Source: Chloroflexota bacterium
Lineage (GTDB): Bacteria; Chloroflexota; Ktedonobacteria; Ktedonobacterales; Ktedonobacteraceae
NCBI GenBank assembly: GCA_005879655.1
Contig: VBJK01000107.1
Location: 1-27,126 of the forward strand
Reading direction: 5' to 3'
Length of the DNA stretch: 27,126 bases
Part shown: one piece after another, positions 1 to 8,090 of the stretch
Position numbering within the stretch: position 1 is the first letter of the stretch
How the letters are laid out: the number at the start of each line of letters is the position of its first letter
The notes under the pieces: model-generated
The model's input: only the letters and a program-made list of their open reading frames with translations
Database searches by the model: none
What the model was told of the DNA's origin: nothing
Translations under genes and position numbers: made by a program

Positions 1-174
1 CGTGGGCTGATCAGTAATACTGGTCGGCTCACGCACGTCCCCACGTCACAAGTCTTTCATCCATCTACTTGCTATAGGACTGCGCATCCGCAATTGCAAA
101 TTTATACATATTTTGCTTTTATAATACATACGGTGAGCGTTCATATAAACAGGTCATAGACAATTCTAATATGA

Positions 175-180
175 TATAAT
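175..180 (+). promoter_or_regulatory. Putative -10 box of the prs promoter
   Basis: A perfect TATAAT lies 22 bases before the chosen prs start. No good -35 box sits at the usual distance; a TAGACA at 157-162 is too close (12 bases). If used, transcription would start near 187, giving a leader of about 16 nt that still includes the ribosome binding site. The rest of 1-174 shows no gene that I can support. Confidence 0.4.
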
Positions 181-202
181 CTTGGCAACCGGGAGGTGCA
201 AT

Positions 203-1141
203 TTGGACAACTTAAGTATTTTTAGTGGAAATGCCAATCGGAGATTAGCGGTTGATATATGCCGCCACTTGCGTCTACCCCTTGGCAACGCAGATGTTTT
301 CCAATTTAGCAATGAAAATATCTTTGTGAAGATTAACGATAATGTACGTGGTCATGATGTCTTTGTAATTCAGCCCCTTAGTTCTCCTGTTAATCGTTCA
401 ATCATGGAACTCCTGATCATGATTGATGCTCTTAAGCGTGCTTCAGCTACACGTATTACAGCTGTGATTCCTTATTATGCCTATGGCCGCACCGATAAAA
501 AAGATCAGCCCCGTGTGCCCATCACTGCACGCTTGATCGCAGATTGTATTACCGTAGCGGGGGCGCATCGCGTCTTAACCATGGATATGCACGCAGGCCA
601 GATTCAGGGCTTCTTCAATATTCCGGTCGATGAACTCACGGCACAGGTTTTGCAAGCACGTTACTTCGCAAGTAAAGAGATAGAGGACTTAACCGTTGTC
701 TCCGCCGATGAGGGCTTTGCCAAAAAGGCCCGTAAGTTAGCCGATCGTTTACGCGCACCCCTCGCTATCGTTGAGAAGCGCCGCCTGGGCAACAACGGTG
801 TGACGGAAGCAATGGGCATCATAGGCAATGTCGCCGCACGAAACGCATTGATTGTAGACGACGAGATCGATACCGCCGGTTCCCTTACGCAAGCGGTCCG
901 CGTAGTTCGTGAGCAGGGTGCCCGCGATGTCTATTGCTGCGCGACCCACGGGGTCTTTTCTGGGCCAGCCCTCGAACGCCTCGCACGCGCTTCCATCACC
1001 GAAATTGTGATCACTGACTCCATCCCTCTCGCTGAGAAGAAGCGCGCACCGAATATGACCATTCTCTCGGTCGCTGAACTACTCGCCGGAGCCATCGATC
1101 GCATTCACGGAGACCGCTCAGTGACAGAATTATTCCAATAA
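203..1141 (+). CDS. prs: Ribose-phosphate pyrophosphokinase (PRPP synthase)
   Basis: Makes 5-phosphoribosyl 1-pyrophosphate from ribose 5-phosphate and ATP in the cytosol, feeding purine, pyrimidine, His and Trp synthesis. Seen: the N-terminal motif IFSGNAN, the conserved block YGRTDKKDQPRVPI, the signature MDMHAGQIQGFF from residue 127 (His130 is the usual catalytic/metal His), the flexible-loop KRR at 192-194, and the PRPP-binding loop DDEIDTAGS at 219-227. The length of 312 residues is normal for class I enzymes. Start: TTG at 203, because GGGAGGTG at 191-198 is well placed for it; an in-frame TTG at 182 lies upstream of that site and would also precede the likely transcription start. The usual VVSPDxGG segment reads VVSADEGF, a mild divergence. 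It appears to be a single-gene unit closed by a hairpin. Confidence 0.93.
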   Translation: MDNLSIFSGNANRRLAVDICRHLRLPLGNADVFQFSNENIFVKINDNVRGHDVFVIQPLSSPVNRSIMELLIMIDALKRASATRITAVIPYYAYGRTDKKDQPRVPITARLIADCITVAGAHRVLTMDMHAGQIQGFFNIPVDELTAQVLQARYFASKEIEDLTVVSADEGFAKKARKLADRLRAPLAIVEKRRLGNNGVTEAMGIIGNVAARNALIVDDEIDTAGSLTQAVRVVREQGARDVYCCATHGVFSGPALERLARASITEIVITDSIPLAEKKRAPNMTILSVAELLAGAIDRIHGDRSVTELFQ

Positions 1142-1161
1142 TGGTAAAGAGTCCCCTCCCT

Positions 1162-1194
1162 CCCCCAGGGCACGCACAAGGGATGCCCTGGGGG
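1162..1194. terminator. Strong GC hairpin after prs (possible terminator or repeat unit)
   Basis: CCCCCAGGGC (1162-1171) pairs perfectly with GCCCTGGGGG (1185-1194) across a 13-nt loop. It lies 20 bases after the prs stop, as a terminator would, but no T-run follows. The inner GGGCAC...GGATGCCC resembles repeats at 13054-13073, 13227-13247 and 13295-13315, so it may be a dispersed repeat used as a transcript end. Confidence 0.5.
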
Positions 1195-1255
1195 GGGACA
1201 ATTTGCTCACTTTGCACACCCTATTACCATTATTAGAACACTGTGCCACAATGTA

Positions 1256-1264
1256 TGCTATAAT
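1256..1264 (+). promoter_or_regulatory. Extended -10 promoter ahead of der
   Basis: TGCTATAAT is an extended -10 element (TGn plus perfect TATAAT). No convincing -35 box is present, which is typical of extended -10 promoters. Transcription would start near 1271 and give a leader of about 350 nt that contains the 121-bp repeat and the hairpin just before der. Confidence 0.5.
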
Positions 1265-1343
1265 GGCCGCTGATTATATTGATCATTCCAATCAGGAAAG
1301 GGTTAGGAACCCCATGCGTGAAAGCGCCGGGGCTTGCAGGGAC

Positions 1344-1464
1344 CTAGTGCAGAAACACGAGAGGTAGTAGGGATTGGGGGTCCAGGGGGCGAAGCCACCC
1401 TGGCGGGGTTTGGGGTGTCCCCAAATGCTCCCATTCCCCAAAAGGTTTTGGGATTATGCACTAG
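1344..1464 (+). repeat. 121-bp MITE-like element, copy A
   Basis: Bounded by perfect 8-bp inverted ends, CTAGTGCA (1344-1351) and TGCACTAG (1457-1464). A second copy of exactly the same length lies inverted at 22303-22423, about 80% identical by eye. The interior holds two hairpins: CCAGGG (1382-1387) with CCCTGG (1398-1403), and TTTGGGG (1409-1415) with CCCCAAA (1419-1425). It encodes no credible protein. The ends, fixed length and dispersed copies suggest a non-autonomous mobile element; because CTAG is palindromic it could be part of the ends or a 4-bp target duplication. It sits inside the der leader, between promoter and gene. Confidence 0.75.
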
Positions 1465-1512
1465 CAACAGGTTTCTACAGGCTATCCCTAACCAGACTCA
1501 GCTAGGGCAGAA

Positions 1513-1613
1513 CTTGTTGGATGGTATCAACAAGGTTATCGAGCTACCTTAGGAGCCAAATAAGGAACGCTTGCTTCCTCCCCATGTGTAGAAGCACAGG
1601 GGTATCCGCAAGC
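1513..1613 (+). promoter_or_regulatory. Structured leader of der (two hairpins)
   Basis: CTTGTTG (1513-1519) can pair with CAACAAG (1528-1534). Next, GCTTGC (1569-1574) pairs with GCAAGC (1608-1613), enclosing an inner stem CCCC (1580-1583) with GGGG (1599-1602) and TGTG with CACA. The second structure ends at the edge of the AGAGGT ribosome binding site (1614-1619), so folding could affect translation. No known riboswitch class was recognised. Confidence 0.35.
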
Positions 1614-1623
1614 AGAGGTTTTG

Positions 1624-3039
1624 ATGAAGCCACTTGTTGCTATCGTGGGTCGCCCCAACGTGGGCAAATCCACATTTTTTAATCGCATGATTGGCGAGCG
1701 CGTCGCCATCGTAGAAGATCTGCCAGGGACAACGCGTGACCGTCTCTATGGCGATACCGACTGGAACGGGCGAGAGTTTACCCTTATTGATACAGGTGGC
1801 CTCGAACTTGGTACTGGCATCCCTGTCGGCCAAGTAGGTCTGACCGGGCAACCTGGCGATATTATGAGCCATGTCAAGGCGCAGGCGCAGCTGGCCATCG
1901 AAGAAGCCGATGTGATTGTCTTTATGGTTGATGCTCGCTCTGGCATCACTGCCGCCGATGAAGAGGTGGCCGACCTGTTGCGCCGTACCAAAAAACCAGT
2001 CATTCTGGCCGCCAATAAGGCGGATAACGCACAGCGACGGCTGGATAGCGTCGAGTTTTATAGCCTGGGACTGGACGAGCCAACCGATATCTCTTCTATA
2101 CAAGGGACCGGCACAGGCGATCTGCTCGATCGCATCGTGGAAGCGCTCCCCCCACAGGAAGAAATGGATGAGGCCGAAGAGGAAGACCTGCCGCGTATCG
2201 CCATCGTCGGACGGCCAAACGTGGGCAAATCCTCGTTGCTCAATGCCATCCTGGGTGTACAGCGCTCAATCGTCAGCGCGGTACCCGGTACAACGCGTGA
2301 CTCGATAGATACCGAGATCGAGTTCCAGGACCGTAAGATAAAGCTGATCGACACAGCGGGTATTCGTCGTCGTGGCCGTGTCAGCCCAGGTGTCGAGAAG
2401 TATAGTGTGTTGCGCTCATCTCGTGCCATCGAGCGTTGCGACGTTGCGCTCCTGCTCATTGACGCCTCCGAAGGCTTGACCGCACAGGATACGCATATCG
2501 CAGGTGAAATCCACGAACAGACCAAGGGCGTGATCGTCGTCGTCAACAAATGGGACCTCGCGCAAGAGCAACGCCGTGCCGAACGCGAGGGCAGTCCACC
2601 GCATCCCGACGACGAAATTCAGAGCGCTGAGCATTACCGCGAGTGGCTGGCGGGGGAACTCAAGTTCATCCCTTACGCACCCATCATTTTCGCCTCCGCC
2701 AAAACAGGCTATCACGTGAAGTCTATTCTCGAAACGGCGCTCAAAATAGCTGAGATGCGCTTTCTGCGTGTGCCAACCTCGCGCCTGAATGAAGTGCTAC
2801 GCGAGGCCGTTCGTCGCCATAACCCGACCGTTATACGCACCAAGCCGCTGAAAATCTATTACGCCACGCAAGCACGGGTCAATCCTCCAACCTTCGTATT
2901 CTTCGTGAATGACCCACAGGGTGTACACTTTTCTTACGAACGCTACCTGGAGAACCGTCTGCGTGAGGAATTTAGCTTTAAGGGGACTGCCATCCGCCTG
3001 CAATTTAGACCACGCACGAAAGAAGATAGACAAGGATAG
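1624..3039 (+). CDS. der: Ribosome-assembly GTPase Der (EngA)
   Basis: Essential double GTPase needed for maturation of the 50S ribosomal subunit. Seen: first G domain with GRPNVGKS (residues 9-16), DLPGTTRD, DTGG and NKAD; second G domain with GRPNVGKSS (196-204), VPGTTRDS, DTAGIRR and NKWD; then the C-terminal KH-like domain ending in a basic tail. The length of 471 residues is within the family range. Start: ATG 1624 with AGAGGT at 1614-1619; a TTG at 1621 is adjacent and cannot be excluded. In many bacteria der lies near cmk; here cmk is about 17 kb away on the other strand. The stop codon lies inside the left arm of the following hairpin. Confidence 0.96.
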   Translation: MKPLVAIVGRPNVGKSTFFNRMIGERVAIVEDLPGTTRDRLYGDTDWNGREFTLIDTGGLELGTGIPVGQVGLTGQPGDIMSHVKAQAQLAIEEADVIVFMVDARSGITAADEEVADLLRRTKKPVILAANKADNAQRRLDSVEFYSLGLDEPTDISSIQGTGTGDLLDRIVEALPPQEEMDEAEEEDLPRIAIVGRPNVGKSSLLNAILGVQRSIVSAVPGTTRDSIDTEIEFQDRKIKLIDTAGIRRRGRVSPGVEKYSVLRSSRAIERCDVALLLIDASEGLTAQDTHIAGEIHEQTKGVIVVVNKWDLAQEQRRAEREGSPPHPDDEIQSAEHYREWLAGELKFIPYAPIIFASAKTGYHVKSILETALKIAEMRFLRVPTSRLNEVLREAVRRHNPTVIRTKPLKIYYATQARVNPPTFVFFVNDPQGVHFSYERYLENRLREEFSFKGTAIRLQFRPRTKEDRQG

Positions 3040-3055
3040 TGGCTCCCCACTATCC
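3034..3055. terminator. Hairpin overlapping the der stop codon
   Basis: GGATAGTGG (3034-3042) pairs perfectly with CCACTATCC (3047-3055) across a 4-nt loop. The der stop (3037-3039) is in the left arm. There is no T-run, so it may be a weak terminator or a 3' stabiliser. The 12-mer TAGTGGCTCCCC from this hairpin is repeated at 3095-3106, ahead of the next gene. Confidence 0.45.
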
Positions 3056-3070
3056 ATAAGTACGACTATA

Positions 3071-3079
3071 TGCTATAGT
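3071..3079 (+). promoter_or_regulatory. Extended -10 promoter of the phosphosignalling island
   Basis: TGCTATAGT is an extended -10 element like the TGCTATAAT ahead of der. Initiation near 3086 would give a leader of about 40 nt to the PP2C start. No clear -35 box; the expected position falls in the preceding hairpin. Confidence 0.45.
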
Positions 3080-3127
3080 GAGCATGGAAAAAAGTAGTGG
3101 CTCCCCGCTCCTGTGAGGTACATTTCT

Positions 3128-4009
3128 ATGCATCTAAAACTAACTGCCGCTGACAAATCCGATGTTGGAAGGCAACGAGATCAAAACGAAGACCGATCCT
3201 ATCGGCGTATTGAATCATCAGAGGATGGCGACCGTGGCCTATTCGTAGTTGCCGATGGGATGGGAGGCTATAAGGCTGGCGAAGTCGCCAGCCGTCTAGC
3301 CGCCGAGACTATCGCTAAAGGACTGGATAGCTTCTTCAAACCACTTTATGAACAACCTACTATCAAGCTCAGTCCAATTATTGTGGATAAAGACAAGACG
3401 ACGAAACTCTCTTCTGCCACTTCCTCATCAGAGGCGCAAAAGACGCGTAAGTTCTCGGATACCCCTATGACTACGGCCATTGAAGATCAATTGCGTGTGG
3501 CAATTGAGCAGGCCAATAAAGCTATCTTGCGTTATGGCGAGCAACAACCAGCAGCTCGTGGTCTCGGTAGCACCGTCACCGTCGCATTAGTACAAAATGA
3601 TCATGCCTATATCGCCAACGTTGGAGACAGTCGTACGTATCTATTACGTAATAATAGTCTGACTCTTGTCACCGTAGATCACTCATTGGTGGCAAAGCTA
3701 GTAGAAGCGAAACAGATCACTGAGGACGAGATCTATACACACCCTCAACGCAACCTGATTTATCGCTCATTAGGCGCTGGACATAAGACGATCGAAGTCG
3801 ATATCTTTCACCAGATGCTCCAACCCAATGATAGCTTGTTGCTCTGCTCCGATGGCTTATGGGAAATGGTGCGGCAACAGGATATCGAGCGCATATTGAA
3901 TGAACAGATTAGTCCTCAAAAGATTTGTGATAAGCTAATTAATCTAGCAAATGAGAATGGCGGAGAAGACAATATTACAGCAGTTGTAGTTCATGTCAGT
4001 GCACAATAA
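3128..4009 (+). CDS. PP2C-family Ser/Thr protein phosphatase (PPM)
   Basis: Metal-dependent phosphatase expected to reverse the kinase encoded next door. Seen: the N-terminal DVGRQRDQNED motif, the metal site ADGMGG, GSTVTVALV, the GDSRTYLLR strand, DHSLV, CSDGLWE and the C-terminal GGEDNITAVVV motif, so every catalytic metal-ligand motif is present. A polar insert with many Thr and Ser (around residues 70-115) lies between the first and second core motifs. Start: ATG 3128 with GTGAGGT at 3113-3119; 293 residues. No signal peptide or membrane segment, so cytosolic. It is first in a co-directional set of five genes and is clearly related to the phosphatase domain of the third gene, sharing the pattern THPxRxxIYRSLG, which suggests duplication around the kinase. 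Confidence 0.92.
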   Translation: MHLKLTAADKSDVGRQRDQNEDRSYRRIESSEDGDRGLFVVADGMGGYKAGEVASRLAAETIAKGLDSFFKPLYEQPTIKLSPIIVDKDKTTKLSSATSSSEAQKTRKFSDTPMTTAIEDQLRVAIEQANKAILRYGEQQPAARGLGSTVTVALVQNDHAYIANVGDSRTYLLRNNSLTLVTVDHSLVAKLVEAKQITEDEIYTHPQRNLIYRSLGAGHKTIEVDIFHQMLQPNDSLLLCSDGLWEMVRQQDIERILNEQISPQKICDKLINLANENGGEDNITAVVVHVSAQ

Positions 4010-4031
4010 ACGTATGTGGAGATAACAGGGT

Positions 4032-6020
4032 ATGGCTCGGCTAGTAGGTACCATTCTAGATGGAAAATTTAAGATTGTGCAGATCCTTGGCGAAGGTGGT
4101 ATGGGCACGGTTTATAAAGTTGAACAGTTGGGGACCACCCCGCCTTACTACTATGCTATAAAAGAGCTGCTGATCAGCCCTAATACGAGTGAAGAAGATC
4201 GTAAATCGGCGATTGAGCGCTTTAATCGAGAGATCTCACTACTGCGTACGCTCAAGCATCCGCGCATTGCAGCGTTAATGCTACCTTTCCAGGAAAACGG
4301 TAACTACTACTTTGTCATGGAGTTTGTACCTGGTCGCAGCCTGGAAAAGATCCTCGAAGATAATAATGGGCCATTACCGGAAGAACAAACTATTAAATGG
4401 ATGATGCAGGTCTGTGAAGCTTTAAGCTACATTCACTCGCGTAATCCTCCTATCATCTTGCGCGACCTGAAACCCGGCAATATTATGGTGACACCGGACA
4501 ACGAAGTACAGCTTATTGACTTTGGCATCGCTCGTAAATTCGATCCTAGCAAGCGTACGAATACGGAGAATCTGGGTACGATCTCCTATGCTTCTCCCGA
4601 ACACCTGGGGTCTATTGCCGCCCCCGGTCAAAAACGTACAGCACAAAATCCTGGCAAATTGGTACAGACCGATGCTCGCTCTGACATCTATTCGCTAGGT
4701 GCCACGATGTACCACGTGCTCACGAATTTTGAGCCTGACCCTATTCAGACGCCAGCTGCGGGTAGTATCATTGCGAAGAACCCACACCTGCACAAAATAG
4801 TAGAACAGGTGATTATTAAAGCGATGCAGCAAGACCCGGCGCAGCGTTTTCAGAATGCGGACGCGATGCGTGCGGCGTTGCAGTCATGCTTGCCCAACGC
4901 TGTAGCTGTCCCAGCACCGAGCACGGTTCAGATCCCGGCCATATCGCCGAATGCAACGATCATTGTACCGACATATCCGGGGCAGTCGCTTGGCGCGGGA
5001 CCGCTCTGTCCTAAATGCGGCTTCCAAAACCGTCCAGGGGCGAGGTTCTGTAAGCGCGATGGGCAACCGCTGATTCAGGGAGCAGTGGCGGCACCACCAC
5101 AACAAATACGAGCGCAACCCGCACGCGCACCTATTCAGTCGCGGCCCGTTCAGCAGCCTATTGGCACACGCCCAAGGCCATCTATTCAGGCCCGTCCGGC
5201 GGCAACAGGCAATTCGGCTAGCCCGGCTGGTGATCCTATGGTGCCGTATCGTGTGGGCTTACAGCTACTCACCAATAAAAATTATGCCGAAGCCGTCAAT
5301 CAATTCAAGTTGGCACAGAGTATGGGGGGACCACAATACGATGTGCTGTATAATCTGGGGCGTGCCTATCGTCAATACGGCCAATCAGTCAAAGAGATCG
5401 ATAAAAAACTCTTTGCTGAGAATATGAAATACGCCGCAGAACAGTTCGAGAGCGCGATCCCCCATAAGGCCGATGCCGTAGATGCCTACTTCCAGCTGGG
5501 CATGTGCTATAGAGATCTAGAACTCTACCTACAGGCCATCACTACCTTTAAGAAGGCGCTGGCACTGGCACCCAAAGATTCGGCCATTTACTACCAACTT
5601 GGACTGGCTGCGGCAGAACAGGGATCAAATCGAGAGGCCGAAGTATACTTTCTGGATGGCCTGCGTATCAATCCAGACCATGTGCTAATCCTGATTGCGC
5701 TTGGCCGGATCTACATAGAAACGAAACAAATTCCAACGGCGATCCGCCAGTTGCGTAAGGCGACACAGCTTGACGAATCTCTGTGGGAGGGCTGGTACGA
5801 ACTGGGATGTGCCCACATGAAGGCAAGAGAATGGACTTTTGCCATCAGCGCATTGGAGAGAGCGCGCCGCATCAGTCCACAGAGACCAGCAATTTATAGC
5901 GCTATGGCTACGAGCTATTTCAAGCTGAATAGAAGATCTGAGGCTCGACAAATGATCAAAGAGACCCTGCAACGTGATCCCAATAATACCGAGGCCATTC
6001 GTTTACAAAAACAACTCTAA
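4032..6020 (+). CDS. Ser/Thr protein kinase with zinc ribbon and TPR repeats
   Basis: Hanks-type kinase. Seen: glycine loop GEGGMGTVYKV (residues 20-30), Lys44 in the AIKE strand, catalytic loop LRDLKPGN with Asp145, DFG at 163-165, and activation segment GTISYASPEHLG. The usual His of HRD is Leu, but the catalytic Asp and Lys remain, so activity is likely. The kinase domain is followed by a zinc-ribbon-like segment from Cys326 (CPKCGFQNRPGARFC, fourth Cys missing), a Pro/Gln/Arg-rich linker, and several TPR repeats from about residue 403 to the end, likely a partner-binding surface. No transmembrane helix is visible, so it is probably cytosolic. ATG 4032 lies 22 bases after the phosphatase stop, with a GGAG upstream, so the two are probably co-transcribed. 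Confidence 0.93.
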   Translation: MARLVGTILDGKFKIVQILGEGGMGTVYKVEQLGTTPPYYYAIKELLISPNTSEEDRKSAIERFNREISLLRTLKHPRIAALMLPFQENGNYYFVMEFVPGRSLEKILEDNNGPLPEEQTIKWMMQVCEALSYIHSRNPPIILRDLKPGNIMVTPDNEVQLIDFGIARKFDPSKRTNTENLGTISYASPEHLGSIAAPGQKRTAQNPGKLVQTDARSDIYSLGATMYHVLTNFEPDPIQTPAAGSIIAKNPHLHKIVEQVIIKAMQQDPAQRFQNADAMRAALQSCLPNAVAVPAPSTVQIPAISPNATIIVPTYPGQSLGAGPLCPKCGFQNRPGARFCKRDGQPLIQGAVAAPPQQIRAQPARAPIQSRPVQQPIGTRPRPSIQARPAATGNSASPAGDPMVPYRVGLQLLTNKNYAEAVNQFKLAQSMGGPQYDVLYNLGRAYRQYGQSVKEIDKKLFAENMKYAAEQFESAIPHKADAVDAYFQLGMCYRDLELYLQAITTFKKALALAPKDSAIYYQLGLAAAEQGSNREAEVYFLDGLRINPDHVLILIALGRIYIETKQIPTAIRQLRKATQLDESLWEGWYELGCAHMKAREWTFAISALERARRISPQRPAIYSAMATSYFKLNRRSEARQMIKETLQRDPNNTEAIRLQKQL

Positions 6021-6042
6021 ACACTATCAAAGGAGGGCAGTA

Positions 6043-8046
6043 ATGTTCTGTCCGTCATGTCATACACAAAATCGTGAGAATGCCAAATTCTGCAAAAGTT
6101 GTGGCTACCAGTTCGCTGATGCTACAATCCTAGCCGATACGCAGCTCGCGCCAGAGACACCAGAGAGACAGGGGACGCAGGAGCCAACGCTAACCGCAAC
6201 GATGACTGATCAGGCATGGTCTGCCTCCTCCACACCACTACAACAGGATGAGGCCAGCGCACCTGATCGGGGCAGTCCGTTGGACCCCGTGCACAAAGCA
6301 GCACAACCTTCCATGCCTCCAGGCCATAAAGAGGAGGTAGATATTAGCGATGCTCCAACACAGATTCTCTCTCCTCAACAAATGCTCAGCTATCAGTCAC
6401 GACGCTGGCAGCGAGAATTAGAGCGAGAGGAGCGTGAAGCGCACACTAACGCTACTGGTCTTACGTCAACGCCAGACGTGGAAAATCGTGATCTTGCCGA
6501 TATGCCAACAGTACTTACGCCGCCTGTGGAGAGTAGCACATCAGCCGATGCTCCAACTATGCTGGCATCGGCCACACGGGATAGTGCGGATATCCCAACA
6601 ATATTGTACCCACAAGAAGGCTCTATACCCATTCCGCCACCACCACCGCCTGCATCGCTCATCCCGGTTGCCGCAGGATCGACAGAGGGATACGCAGGCA
6701 CTGCAACGGTCGATACCGCTGGATACGCAAGCCATAAAGAGAATAATAGAGCAGCACAGGAGGCCATGGTAGCACCCGCTAACAACAAGATACCAGCCTC
6801 CTCGTCAGAAAAGGAGGGAGCTATGGAGCAAGGAACGTCCGCAACAGGAGATCAGGAAACCCATAAGCAGGCGCAGCACACAGAGACGACACCATCGGAT
6901 TTTCATCTCCTGGCAGTCGGTACAACCATCATCGGGCGCTACGAGGTGACACAAGTGCTCCAGGAAGAGGCCGACGAGCACGTTTACCAAGTGACTGACC
7001 ACCAGGGGTATCAACGCTGCTGGCACTGCGGTTCAGCCGAAAACGCTGAAGATGATCAATTCTGTAGCACATGTGGCGCTGGCCTACTCGACGCATCGTA
7101 CATTCTGCACGAATACGCCGCCACCGCCAAGCCCGCCGGTGATTCCCATGTTCTGCAAGGCACCATCGTCAATACCTTCATCGACCAAGGGCATACGTAT
7201 GTCGTCGAGCAACCACAAGCGACACAAACGGTCTTCCCCAACGGCGTACGCCTAGTGGCGGCCAGCGATTCGGATGCAGGCAATGTGCGCCGTAGCGAAC
7301 CAAACGAAGATAGCACACTTGTATTACAACTCCAGCGTGTCCATGAATCAGTAGCCTCACCTGTGGGTGTGTTTATCGTCGCCGATGGCATGGGAGGACA
7401 CGAGAATGGACAGGGAGCCAGCCGTATGGCGATTGGTACCATTGCTGACCGTATTACTCGCGAACTGATCATGCCTTCGTTTAGCGCAGAAAAAAGCAAT
7501 GAAGGACCACACAAGTTAGAGGAAGATGAGCTGGTTGCGCTCTTATATGGCTCTGTACAAGATGCCAACAATGCCCTCTGCCAGGCCAACCAACGTGCTA
7601 AATCAGATATGGGATCAACACTTACCGGTTTTATGATTGCAGGCGATCATGCGTATATCATTAATGTAGGAGATAGCCGCACATACATGTTACGCGACCG
7701 CACGCTATATCCACTCACCACTGACCATTCGCTCGTTGGGCAACTGGTCGCGGGAGGACTCATTGAACCGGACGATGTCTACACACACCCGAACCGCAGT
7801 CAGATCTATCGTAGTCTTGGTGACAAGCCGAATGTGCAGATCGATATTGTCAAGCAACAACTCCTGCCCGGTGATATTATACTGAGTTGTTCTGACGGTC
7901 TGTGGGAGATGGTGCGTAATCCCGAAATTACACAGATCCTTAATCAAGCTAGCGATCCACAGACAGCCTGTACACAGCTGATCGAAGTCGCTAATATAAA
8001 TGGCGGAGAAGATAATATCAGTGCGGTCATCGTTTACGTTCGCTGA
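6043..8046 (+). CDS. Zinc-ribbon / PP2C phosphatase with DxPTxL repeats
   Basis: Multidomain protein of 667 residues. Order: N-terminal zinc ribbon (CPSCHTQNRENAKFCKSCG); a long low-complexity region with four DxPTxL-type motifs (DAPTQIL at 103, DMPTVL at 153, DAPTML at 169, DIPTIL at 183) and a poly-Pro run; a segment resembling a kinase N-lobe start (GRYEVTQVL...VYQVTD) that is not followed by a kinase body; a second zinc ribbon from Cys326 (CWHCG...CSTCG); and a complete PP2C domain from about 402 (ADGMGG, GDSRTYMLR, DHSLV, CSDGLWEM, GGEDNISAV). Start: ATG 6043, preceded by AGGAGGG at 6031-6037. It lies 22 bases after the kinase stop, so is probably in the same operon. The Thr of each DxPTxL motif is a plausible phosphosite for the adjacent kinase; that is inference. 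Confidence 0.88.
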   Translation: MFCPSCHTQNRENAKFCKSCGYQFADATILADTQLAPETPERQGTQEPTLTATMTDQAWSASSTPLQQDEASAPDRGSPLDPVHKAAQPSMPPGHKEEVDISDAPTQILSPQQMLSYQSRRWQRELEREEREAHTNATGLTSTPDVENRDLADMPTVLTPPVESSTSADAPTMLASATRDSADIPTILYPQEGSIPIPPPPPPASLIPVAAGSTEGYAGTATVDTAGYASHKENNRAAQEAMVAPANNKIPASSSEKEGAMEQGTSATGDQETHKQAQHTETTPSDFHLLAVGTTIIGRYEVTQVLQEEADEHVYQVTDHQGYQRCWHCGSAENAEDDQFCSTCGAGLLDASYILHEYAATAKPAGDSHVLQGTIVNTFIDQGHTYVVEQPQATQTVFPNGVRLVAASDSDAGNVRRSEPNEDSTLVLQLQRVHESVASPVGVFIVADGMGGHENGQGASRMAIGTIADRITRELIMPSFSAEKSNEGPHKLEEDELVALLYGSVQDANNALCQANQRAKSDMGSTLTGFMIAGDHAYIINVGDSRTYMLRDRTLYPLTTDHSLVGQLVAGGLIEPDDVYTHPNRSQIYRSLGDKPNVQIDIVKQQLLPGDIILSCSDGLWEMVRNPEITQILNQASDPQTACTQLIEVANINGGEDNISAVIVYVR

Positions 8047-8090
8047 TATGATATACTAGGGCCAGCCGAAGCGAAAGGAGCAGAAGTATT

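Noticed and set aside
182..202. Upstream TTG start for prs
   Set aside because: GGGAGGTG (191-198) is positioned for TTG 203 and the -10 box at 175-180 would leave the upstream codon outside the transcript.
1334..1552. Open frame across element A
   Set aside because: It simply reads through the repeat; no ribosome binding site or domain.
6393..6788. Minus-strand open frame inside the zinc-ribbon/PP2C gene
   Set aside because: Antisense shadow of a low-complexity coding region.
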